Positions 48,801 to 60,800 of a stretch of DNA of 64,000 nt are shown here, piece after piece; position 1 is the first letter of the stretch; each line of letters starts with the position of its first letter. Below the pieces are notes generated by a model. The model did no database searches. It was not told the DNA's origin and worked only from the letters and a program-made list of their open reading frames with translations. The translations under genes were made by a program, and so were the position numbers. This stretch comes from Monarcha castaneiventris obscurior (taxonomy: Eukaryota > Chordata > Aves > Passeriformes > Monarchidae): positions 2,569,501 to 2,633,500 of the forward strand of contig JAMPIT010000476.1 of assembly GCA_026261815.1 (NCBI GenBank), read 5' to 3'.

Positions 48801-51800
48801 GTAGAGACAGAAACTCATGTTCACATAGAGCACAACTTAAATGAAATCTTTGAGTTGCATCATGTAAAATCACAGGCACTTCATATTGATAAACCCCAGG
48901 AACACCACTGCAGTTTTCCTCCTGCAGAGGAGCTTCAGACTGACAGTCTTTCTCAGAGAGAGCAAACAAAAAAGCGTCCAATTCTTTCTGCCACTGTCAT
49001 AAAAAGTAAGCCTGGCGCTACTGAAGAAACAAGAGTGGAAACCCGCCAGCCAAAATCTAAAAAATGCCTTAATAAAGCAATAATAGGATGTGCTAATGTG
49101 GTGCCTGTACGTACCGAAGCAGAAACATCAAAACACTTGCCAGTTACAGGTCCCATTGCATCTGAAAATAAGTGTCACAATGACAAAGTAAATTCATCTC
49201 CTACTGGATCATCTTCTTCGTGTCGTAAGAGGAAAAGTGAAACATATTTAGGAAATAGTAGAGTTACAGCTCCAGTGCATGTGGAAGAAGTGGAAAGAAA
49301 AAGAGCTCTTACCTCTAGCACGGACAGTCAAACCCGGACGAGCAGACGACCGCCAACTTTCAAACCCACAAACGGAGAGAGAGCGGGACAGAGAAAGAAA
49401 GCTGGTGAGCAGTGTTTCCTTCATTTACCATTTTCTAAAAGGTGCCTTTAATTAGGAAATGTGTATAGCAAACTGAACTGTCTAGGAACAGTCAGCAATA
49501 TTTCATATATCTGAATGTGGGCCTTTGCAACTTGTGAGGTATCTGAGTTTTAAAAAATTGCAGAGTAGTTTAGAGTTTTGGTTATGTAATTGGCTTCAAA
49601 TTTACTTTATTGTGTAAATTTGTTAATGACAATAATAGGAAAAGTATCTAAAAGCTCTTGAACAGAGCCCTTCTTACGTAATTCAAATTTTCTGGGAACT
49701 TACTGCACAAGATTTGTCACATGTACATTTACCATTGTGAATGTTTGACTCCATTGCTGTTGTCATATATTTTCAAATGTAGAATCATGAAGGTTGGAAA
49801 AGACCTCTTGGAGCACTGAGTACAACCATTAACTTGGTACCGTCGTGTTCACCACTAAACCATCATCCCAGGTGCCACATCCATGCACCTTTTCAGCACT
49901 TTTGGGGTGGTGATTCCACCACTTTCCTGGGCAGCCTGTGATAATTCCTAACCATTCTTCCTGTGAAGAAGCTTTTTCTTCTTTTCTTTCCCTTTTTCAC
50001 TCTGCCTGTTTTTTACTGTCTGTGATTACCTTGTTGTCAGCCTTGTGTAGATCTCTCTACCTTATTGTTTGCCAATACTTTGTTGCTTGAAGATCAGAAA
50101 AAGCTGATGGCTTGCATTTCAGTTTATTTTGGGTTTTCTAACTCTTCCAATCCCAAATATGCTCTGGAACGTGAAAAGAATGAAGGTCTGTAACTTAAAG
50201 ATGCATTTAATTTGCAAAATTTAACTAACAGGAAAATTCATCGTGGCTTTTAGATCAAAATAGCACATGCTGCTTTCTTCAGTTAAATGATCTGTTCTGC
50301 GATCTGGATTTGATTTGGGGCTTTCAGAAATGCACTTCAATATCAGGCTTTTTAAGGTGGTCTGCAAAAAACAACGTGCTGAAAGTGTCGGTATGCAGCA
50401 GGAAAAGGTGTGTTATCTACCAGGTTATTTCTATTAATCCATTAGGATAAAGATAGATGGGCTGGACGAGGGCAGAGTAGAGGGGAACAATCCCCTCCTT
50501 GACCCCTGGCCACCCCTCTTTTGATGCAGCCCAGGATTCAGTTGGCCTTCTGGGCTGTGAGTTCACACTGTGGGCTCGTGTCCAGCTTCTCATCCACCGG
50601 AACCCCTAAGTCCTTCTCTGCAGGGCTGCTCCATCTGAGTTCTTCTCCCAGTCTGTTGTGTCACCTGCACAGTGCAGCTTTGTGTCACCTGCAGCTGTGC
50701 CAAGAGTGCGCTTGATCTCTGTCTCTGTGTCACTGATAAAGGTGTTAGAGAGCACCAGTCCCAAGACAGATCCCTGAGGGACACCACTCTTCATTAGCCT
50801 CCATCAGGTTATACAGCCATGGATATCAGTTCCTTAGCCACCCAGTGGTGCACGCTCCAAATCCATATTTCTCCAATGTGGAGACAAGGATACCACGTGG
50901 CTCTGTGTGGAAAGCCTTACAGAACTCTAGGTAGATTACATCAGTCAGTTTCCCTTGTTGACAGTGTCAGCCACAGAAGGGCACCAGACTGTCAGGCACA
51001 ATTTGCCCTAAGTAAAGCCATGCTGACTGTCTTGAATCACCCCTCATCTTACATGTGCTTTAGCGTCGCTTCCATGAGGATCCATTCCATGATATTCCCA
51101 GGCACAGAAGTGGGACTCATCAGTCTGTAGTTCCCTGCATCCACACTTCTTCCTCCCTCCCCTTTTTAAATCATCAATATTTTTTATTTCTGAAGTACCA
51201 TCTTGTCAGGTAGCAACTGTAGTTCTTCTGCAACAGAATACATTTTTATCCTTCATTTGGCATCAATGTGAAAGTATGATTGTGCTAAATGTCTTTGTTT
51301 CACCATGTCGAGAAAGCCTGGATCTGCATTTTTCCTTGTGTTTTATTTAAATCCTGTATCTGTGTGTTGGATAATACTTATTAGGTAGTGCCTTGGTGCA
51401 TAAACTAACCCAAGTCAGGCTGCTCTGAATTGAGTACCAATGTAGTAAGCTGTCTAACTTTGGGAAGGAGTGAATAAAGCCCTAAAATTCATATCTCTTA
51501 CCCCAAATGTTTATAGAATACACCCTCTCACATGTTCTAATGAAAGTTTGTACAAATTAGTCGAGTGTTTCCAGCCATATAATGAAATTCAAACACTGCA
51601 TTTCCTTAGGATTCTGGAAGAACTGTGACATACAAGAGCAGTTATTTGCTCTTGAACATTTTTCCCCTTTAATTGTAGCCAAAATGGTTTCTGTAACTTT
51701 CCATCAACAAGAGCTTATTGGTATTTTGAATGGTTCATGGGGAGTACTCCTGTGCTTTAGAAGTGTTATGAACTCTAATGCATTAACTTTCACTGATGTA

Positions 51801-54800
51801 TTTCCTGTTGATATTTATGTGTTAATGCTGGTAGGTTCTTCACTTCAGAAGGCATCTAAAACTACCAAGAGAATTAGTAAACCTGTCCCTGGATTGGCCC
51901 AGTCGCACCTGACATTTGTGAAACCACTCAAAACAGGTAGGCAGACTCTGGGTGTTCAGTAAAACACTGAACAGAATGTCACAATTGTACTGCTGGTGTC
52001 AGGTAAGACCTAACTGGTTAGAACTGAGAGGAAGTAGAAGGTAGTACCTAAAATGAATCAATGCCTAGTAGAACAATATATGTAACCTTTTGTGATCTGT
52101 TTTGACTACTTATAAGGAAATTGGTTGCAACACATGATCAGCTGAGGATAAATATCACTTCCTTCCAGATTGGCCTGTAAGTGTAAAAGCTACATTGGTT
52201 ATGCTCCCAGTTTACTGATGGTTATCAGTTAAATGCCTCTTCCGCATCTGATAACATTTTAAGGCAACAACAGAGTACCTCAGAAGAGAAAATTTCTTCC
52301 CAACATGATAAAAATTTTGCAGAGTTGAGAATACTAAGTTGATCTACTCTGAAAAATGCATCTGTGAGATAGTTGTTCCTGGATGTAATCCAGTTCAGCT
52401 TGGGTTTGCCCCATTGCAAATGGTCTGAGTTGTAGATATCTTGTCTTAATTCTAGTGCTGTAACAGCTCAATCCGTATTTTGTGGCTGAAATTTATTTAA
52501 TAGTCCCTGATCTGCAAGTCACTGAAGATTTTAACAATCTGCTTTCTTTGGCTGTAGTGCTAAATGAAATGTCAAACATTAATCCTTTCCACAATGAAAC
52601 GTATATGGGTTATCAAACATTTCAAAAATTGCAAAGGCTTAAGTTTTTTGTTGTTTTGTTTTTTTAAGTCATCCCTAGGCACCCAATGCCTTTTGCTGCT
52701 AAAAACATGTTTTATGATGAGCGTTGGAAGGAGAAGCAGCAACGAGGTTTCACCTGGTGGTTAAATTTTGTCCTTACCCCAGATGACTTCAATGTAAAAA
52801 CAAATACCTCACATGGTAAGAGTACAAGAACTTTGTCTTCTCATGTTCTTAAGCATTATATTATATACTTTATAAACACTAACGTGTAGTAGTACTCATT
52901 TAACACTAAACCTTTTCAGGGTCCTGTTGTCACATATTTCCCCTTCTGATATGTGTGGATGGCTCCTTTGCTCATGGCAAGCACAGCGCACCACGTCCCC
53001 TGCATGGGGAGTGCTCTCTGCAACCAGAATGCACTGGAATGTGTGGCTGTAGCACTGCTCAGTGGGTGTTGAGTGGGGAATCTCCACCTGCTGGAAAACA
53101 TTATAGCTGGCACTTCACTAAAAGGATAACCTAGTTTTTCCTCTATCTTTAGCTTCATTTGAAAAAACTGAAGATGGAACCATTAATCTTAAGACTGAAT
53201 TCCTAGCACTGCTCACTTATGAAATAAGTGTTCTTATATTTAATACTTGAGTAGTATTCTTGTACTTGACAACATATGTTTAGTGCAACAGCTGACAAGC
53301 TTCCTGAAGGATAAATCCAGAATGAAAATAACGAAAGACCAGCTTAGAGAGAGGAAAAAATAAATGAGGTGTGCAAAGCTACCTTTATTCGAGATGTAAA
53401 GGCCCGCTTTTTGTGCGTGTTTAAACAGTAAACGCAGCTGCTCTTATCTTGGGAGAAGAGAGCCATCACAAGATGAGCCTTCCCAAGGCCCCCACGAAAG
53501 ATGAGGCGTCTCTGAAAGCGTACACAGCTCGCCGTAAGCTGAACAAGCTGCGGCGCGAGGCCTGCCGCCTGTTCACCTCCGAAGCCATGGTCAGAGCCAT
53601 CCAGAGGCTCGAGGTGGAGATCGAAACCAGGCGCCTGCTGGTCCGCAGGGACAGGCACCTCTGGAAAGACATAGGTAAGAGCTCTCAAACCTGCCCTTCT
53701 GTCCTCTTGCGAGTAAGGAAAGGATTATTCACGCACTCGGTTTGCTTAATCTAAAACTGGTTAATAGAAATTTTTGCATCAATATTTAATGTTTGCTGGA
53801 TCTAGTATTAAAAGATGCTCTCTTGCATCCCTTGCAGGAGAAAGGCAGAAAGTCCTTAATTGGCTTTTATCTTACAACCCTTTGTGGCTGCGTATAGGTC
53901 TGGAGGTAAGTGCACTGTGTATAGTCTATAATCTATAATCTAAGTTTAAAAGACCAATAGCAATTTTTTTGGTAGAGGTTGTTACGTGTTTCTTTGTATT
54001 TTCTGTCATACTAATTCAGGTAGGTTCAATTCAGTTATACCATGATGCATATCTTTTAAATTGTTCCAATGTTCTTGCTTTAAAAAAATGATTACCTTAT
54101 TAAGAAGGAAAATATTTAATCAAGGAAATTGGAAGTTAATTCCCTGACCAATAACACAAAAGCATTTCCCTATCAGTTTCACTTTACTAAACTGGAGAAG
54201 AATGTGGTTGTCTTAAAGAAATTCCTGATTGATATCTCAGTTGTAGATGATCATACATGTTTTGAAATGAGGTCAGATCTTCTGAAATTTCCTTTGGCTT
54301 TACCTTTCAGTGACTCAGTTGAAAACTGTTTGATTTTTAGAGACCAATTGCCAGTTATTATTTTAGAAATTCAATAATGTATATTTTTCAAAAAATCACA
54401 GTGTTTAAGGTAATTTTTAACACTTCTTTTTTTCCCCTTCTTTCATATTAGACTGTTTATGGAGAACTGATAGCTTTGGAGAGTAATAGTGATGTTATGG
54501 GTTTAGCAATATTTATCCTTAATCGCTTGCTTTGGAACCCTGACATTGCAGCTGAATACAGACATCCCACTGTGCCTCACCTTTACCGGGAAGGTAATGA
54601 CTGCTTCCAAAGCCAACTGATTTGTAGCACTTAATTTTTTAACTATCACTTATTGACTTCTATCATTTTAGGTCATGAAGAAGCTTTGTCAAAGTTCACA
54701 CTGAAAAAATTGTTGCTGTTGGTTTGCTTTCTGGATTGTGCCAAACGGTCCAGAATGATTGACCATGATCCCTGCCTCTTTTGTAAGGATGCAGAGTTCA

Positions 54801-57800
54801 AGGTGAAAGCTGTGATTTGGTGTCTCTCTCCAGTATTTTTCTAAGACTCAGTGTAGTATTTTTTCATTGTTTTTAATCTGACAAAAGTTAAAGCTGCGTG
54901 ACTTACTAAAAATAATTTAAAAAAAATACATAATTTTAAGAATTAGACAAGTAAATATGAAATGTAATTTGGGAGGTACAAGGGATGAAAATTGTATTCT
55001 GCTTGACAGATATTGTAGTGTTAAGATTTTATTTGTTTTTCAATTCTAGGCTAGCAAAGACCTTTTGCTTGCGTTTTCCCGGGACTTCCTGAGTGGTGAA
55101 GGTGACCTTTCCCGGCACCTGGGCTTCTTAGGACTACCTGTCAGTCATATTCAAACTCCACTTGATGAATTTGATTTTGCTGTAACAAACCTGGCTGTGG
55201 ACTTACAATGTGGCATCCGTCTTGTGTGCGTTGATACAGAATTCTATTGAAATATTTACTTTCTTTTATATAATACTTAATGTGAGCTCATCAGAGACAT
55301 TAAACCATGCAATTACCTTTGTTAGGAGAACAGTGGAGCTTCTGACCAAAAACTGGAGTCTTTCAAAGCAACTGAGAGTTCCTGCAATAAGTCGGCTACA
55401 GAAGATGCATAATGTTGATATAGTTCTCAATGTCCTTAAAGAGCGAGGAGTGCACTTGAAGGATGAAAGTGGTAAGGCCTAGAAATCAGGGTTATTTATT
55501 CTAAGTGCACCAGAAAACTAGTGCACATTTTAATCCCTTGTTTTATTTGATAGGTGCTTCAATTGACTCCAGGGATATCGTGGATAGACACAGGGAACGA
55601 ACATTAGCACTGCTGTGGAAAATTGTCTTTGCCTTCCAGGTACTATTCAATTGCTTATTTTGTTTGGTTTTGGCTAGCTACAATGGTGGAATAATGAAAA
55701 CACCAGTCTTTACTGGAATATTTGATGTCTGTGAAAGCCTCTGCTAATCAAATTTTAGACTGAAGTTGTTTGCTTTGTACGTTTGAAGTAAACTTTACTA
55801 AACTGTGAATTGTTCCCTAACAATACAGCTTGGATAACTTTTTAACTGTGTTTTTTCTTACACATTCCTTCATGTTTTTGGAAAACACTGAACTTCTGAG
55901 TTTATGCTGTACAGTAGCAGAATGGATACTTAAAAATAATGTTGATCTCAAACTGCAGATGGACTCTTACTAACTGAAAAGGACATTTTGAGGTTACACT
56001 GATAGACAATTATAGAGTAATCTCTGAAGCTATAGCTCTTCTACTTTTTCTGCTTTTTATCTGAAAAAGTCAATTTGATGAAACATTCTTCAAATAAGAA
56101 TGAAGATTTCTTAGGCGTTACTACAATGACATTTCAAAAGTTAGTAGAGGAAGTAAAAATAACTTTCTTAAGACTGTTTTAAGAGTTAACTTGAGTAACA
56201 GAATATTTTAAAAATAAATGTGCAACTATGTCCAACAGACAAGTCCAGTTGGAAGGAACATGATGCATGAAAGGCAAAACAAGATAAAAGTTAAGGTGGA
56301 ATTTCACCACTAGGTAGTCAGTAATGTAAGTGCAATTAAGTATATGTAAAGCAAGAGTATTAAAGACTTTAGCCACAGAACTATTACTAAGATAGAACAA
56401 TATAATAAAAATCAAATGAAATTGTTTTCTTTCTTAAATACTGTTACACTATTAAGTAGTTAACTTCCTTCAGTTAGTTCTTCTGATGTGTGTGTCACAG
56501 TTGCATTGTTTTTGATTAGAGAAATAATTTCAGTGAGTAGTGGCTTTATCCCAGCCCTGTGGATATGCTGCTTGTTCTCCAAATCTCCCATCACACCACC
56601 TGCTCAAGTCCTTTTGGAATCTCTTAAAAGAGGAGGATTGGTACACGGGCTCAGTGGAAATGCAGGCAGGCCTCAAATTGCTTCCTCTGAGAGCATGTTG
56701 AAATTACACTGGCTGTTTTGGGGAATTTCCCTGTTTCTCCCAGCTATTAACTAATGCAGTAACTGTTTTACACGGAACTGTGGGAAGGGTAGATTTAGGG
56801 TTTTTTATCTGCTGTCTATGCTGGCAAATCCAGATCATCTACTACTGACTGTGTGGCAGGTACTGCTAAAGTGAGCACAGTTTCTCTTTAAAATGCCTCG
56901 TTTAAAGCTCTGCATCCAGTGGCTGTAATGCCCAACATGTCAGACTGTTAACATGTCAGTTTTTGTTTTTCTTCCTAACAGGTGGATGTTTTTTTGAATG
57001 TGGAACAGTTAAAAGAAGAAATTGAGTTTTTGAAGAACACACACAAGAGAAAAGCACGATTGGGTGCCATCAAGACTTCTGCAACTGGTTTTGGAGTAGA
57101 GGAGGACAGTAGTAACTTTTCATCTCAGAGTTACAGTGAAAATGTGAAGCTGCTGATGGCATGGGTTAATGCTGTTTGTGGATTTTACAGTATCAAGGTA
57201 AATAGTTTGTGTACACTTCAACAAATACTCCCTGTACTGTCGTAGTTCTTTACAGAGCAGAGTTCTTCAAACTATCAAATATGCAGTAGAAATAAATGGT
57301 TATTATTTGTAAATATCCTTCTGAACTTTGTTCAATCTGATTTGAAATAGCTGTCACTCCGTGAGTTTAGCTGCAGCTCTCTTTAAAAAAAAATCTGAGC
57401 AAAAGAATTTCCTCTTCCAGTTAGTCTTGTGCATAAAAATGCTTTTCAAAAATAGGACATTTTTTGCTGGAATGGGAATTGTTTGTGGACTATTAATGAG
57501 CCTTCATTTTAAAAGTTATTTGTGCATAGAATTTTCAGTGTTTATAAGAACTATGAGAATTAAATTAACATTTGGGATAAGGTCAGTTCATCTCCTCAGA
57601 GATGTTTGTTTAGAAGGGATATATTTGCTCATTCCAAGAAGGGAAGCCCTGGTCAGAGACCTGACTCTGGTCAGAATACAGTAGCAGCTGCTAGTCTTTC
57701 TGAAGGGTAAAACAGAGCACTTAGCACTGATGCAAATTCAGAACTTATTTCTGCATTGAAAACCTAATCTAAAGGTATCTATAGAAGTTTACTTGGGATC

Positions 57801-60800
57801 CTGCTGTAGAAAGATTGGTTTCTTAAATGTTTCCCTTGTAGAGTCACTATACTGACACCTCTTTTGTTTCTGGGTTGTCACAGCTGTATGTCACTTTAGA
57901 GTAAATGTTCAAAGGAAGCACTAGCTACCTAATTTTTTTTTTGTTAAAAAATAATTTGCACTTGCTCACATTTAAAGGTACAAGAGAAGAAATTCATATC
58001 CAGTTTATACCTATTGACTAGTAAGAAAAATTCAAGGTATTTGTATTTTATTTTATTTAACAGGTGGAAAATTTCACAGTGTGTTTCTCAGATGGCAGAG
58101 TATTATGCCATTTGATTCATCACTATCACCCCTGTTACATGCCTTTGGAAGCTGTGTGCCAAAGGACTACTCAAACTGTAGAATGCTCAAGAACTGTTAC
58201 AGTGGGACTAAACTCCTCCTCCTCATCTGAGTCTGACACTTCTCTAAATGTTGTGGAAGAAACGTTTGATCAAAGTGAGTTATTTGATGCACAAAAGTTC
58301 ATGTTAGACCTATTTCTTATATGCACAATTCGATTTGAGTAATGTTTTGTCTTTACAAAGCTGTAACTCCCTCAGTCCTATACAAGGAACTCTTGGACAA
58401 TGAAAAGCAAAACTTCCAACTGATCAATGCTGCAGTTTCTGACCTGGGCGGGATACCAGCAATGATTCATCACGCAGACATGTCAAATACAATTCCTGAT
58501 GAGAAGGTAAAATGCCTTTAGAGTTGATACAAACACGTTCTGCCCTCCTGTGAACGTGTCCTGCTCTTTTTTACAGCCCTTACCCTGCTGTGTTCTGTGT
58601 TTCTGTAGGTTGTTATCACCTACCTGTCGTTTCTGTGTTCACGGCTTCTCGATCTACGCCAAGAAACTCGAGCTGCACGATTAATTCAGGCTGCTTGGAG
58701 GAACTACAGGCTGAAAAGGGAACTGAAACTCTGTCAGGTGCTCTTTGCTTGTGCAATATTCATGGCTTCTACATTAAGGAAAAAATAGAGAATATAAATT
58801 CAATGGAAAATACAGGGTTTTTTGAGTAATATTGGCATTAAACTAATGAATGCCATTTCTATCATCAAAATATGTGGCCTTCTTGGTGGTGTAATCTACT
58901 AACCTTCTCTTTTAGACTTCTGAAGTAATTACAGGCGTTTAAAGGCTACTGTTCTTTTTTGTGTCACCCCTAAACTCTTTTCCCAATGTTTCAAATAAAA
59001 TAGTTGCACTGCTACCTTAAAACAAAAAGGAGTAAGTTAATCCCTGTCAATGTCTACAAGCTGAGAGTAGTTAAACTTCTGCATAGATTTACTATTTATG
59101 TTAAGGAGCTAAGCTTCACCAGTCTTTTGAATTGAATTTCATGAGTTCTGCTATTCTGTATCTTGATTTTCTGGTATTTATACCAGATCTTGTGAGGGTT
59201 TCAAAGCTGACACTCTTAAGGTTCATAAATGTGTCTTGCTAGGTTAGATATTATTTGATGTTGGAATAGAGTTCAAGTGAAATATTCTAAGACTCTGTGG
59301 TGTAGAAGGAGACAGAGGTTGTATTTAGGATTTTTCATCTCCAGTTTCTTTCCTTTATAAAATCTACACAACCTTAATAATGATGACAAAACATTGCCTT
59401 TACAACTCTTTTGAAATAACTAATAGTAAAGATGCTGGTAGGGGAGAAGGAATCAAAACCAAAACCCTTTAAAAATTGCAGGCATTATTTTTATTACTTA
59501 ATCTTACAATGTATGCATATGTACTATATTTTTATGAAATTGCTCTAGATAGTTATTCAAATTAAAAATTTGAGTGAAAATTCCATAGGTAATGTTCAGT
59601 GCAAATTTACTCTTGGTAGGAGAGAGACAGAGCTGCTCGGATAATTCAAAAAACTGTAATGATCTTCTTGGCTCGCCGACGCATCCTGAGGAAGGTGAAT
59701 GCAGCCATTTTCATCCAGAAGCATTGGAGAGGATACTTGGCCAGGATGACTCTCTTCAATCTGAAAAAGGCAAAGCTGGAGCAAGCCAGAAATAAATCTG
59801 CCACAGTCATTCAGGTAATACAATCTAAAGTGAGATTACACAGCAAGGAAACCCCCTGAAACCTCTAAGAAATAGTCTTGCTGAGGGGCATTTGTGCTGC
59901 TTGCAGCAATTAATGCTTCCATGAAATGTAATAATTTTTTTTACTATTTTTCCCCCTCTGCTTTTGAGAGGTTTAATAAGTTTCTCTCTCCAGGGAAATA
60001 TGGTAATGTGCTATTAAATTAACAATTATTCCTTCCTTCTGTATTTTGGAATACCATAAACATTAAAACATGGGGCCTTAAACAGTCAGTGTAAGGACTG
60101 ATCAGATTGTATTGGTTTTCTTCTTTGCAGCTGCTGAACATTACTTAAAGAAGCTTTTAAAAAAAATTAAAATTACTCTCCTAGTGTAATGTCACCTGCA
60201 GTGGGCATATTGAGTGGCAGACATGGCAATGGTAGTTTGGGCAGTTAGTTCAATTTTTCAAGATACTTTAGCCCCCATTACCCAAAGATAAATACTGCAC
60301 TCCTGAGACTTTTTAGAATGGATATTAAAGAATTGCTAATTGTCAAGTGGTTTAAGAGGAAATCTGTTGTTGCCAGGGTAAATTTAGCCTTTTCCCAGAA
60401 TTTAAAGAGCTTTAAAAGGCAATAATACAAACTTTTAGGTTTTGCTTTTTGGTTTGGTTTGGTTTGGTTTGGTTTGGTTTGGTTGGGTTTTTTTTAGTAT
60501 AGGTTTCTGGATTTACCTTCCTAGGTAGGGATTAAGACCCAGAGATGAGCTCAGTCAGTTAGAGCATGGTGCTAATAACACCAGAGTCAAGGGTTTGATC
60601 CTGGTATGGGCCATTCACTCAAGTGTAGGACTCAATCTTTGTCTCAATTGACTCAATCAATTCTTGAATACTCTGTGGTTCTGATAAGTAGGAATAAAAT
60701 CTTATAAAGTCTGAAGATGACAGTCCTCACTCATGCTTAACTCGAGATACTATGAAGAAAATACTAAATTTTTTCTTTTTTACCTGCAGGCTTGTTGGAG

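Larger units (their letters stand above)
49405..51834 (+). other. ASPM: ASPM intron 3
   Basis: A 2430-bp intron, mostly filled by two minus-strand CR1 segments (49781-49985 and 50455-51175). The acceptor used, 'aatgctggtag', has a modest pyrimidine tract. A second AG lies 14 bp inside exon 4. Confidence 0.9.
59815..60789 (+). other. ASPM: ASPM intron 17
   Basis: A 975-bp GT-AG intron carrying a (GGTTT)n run at about 60451-60487 and a tRNA-Ile-derived SINE (60536-60690). Confidence 0.93.

Noticed and set aside
60536..60613. Functional tRNA-Ile(AAT) gene
   Set aside because: The acceptor stem does not pair cleanly, both internal promoter boxes deviate, and a CR1-like tail follows, so it is a SINE head.
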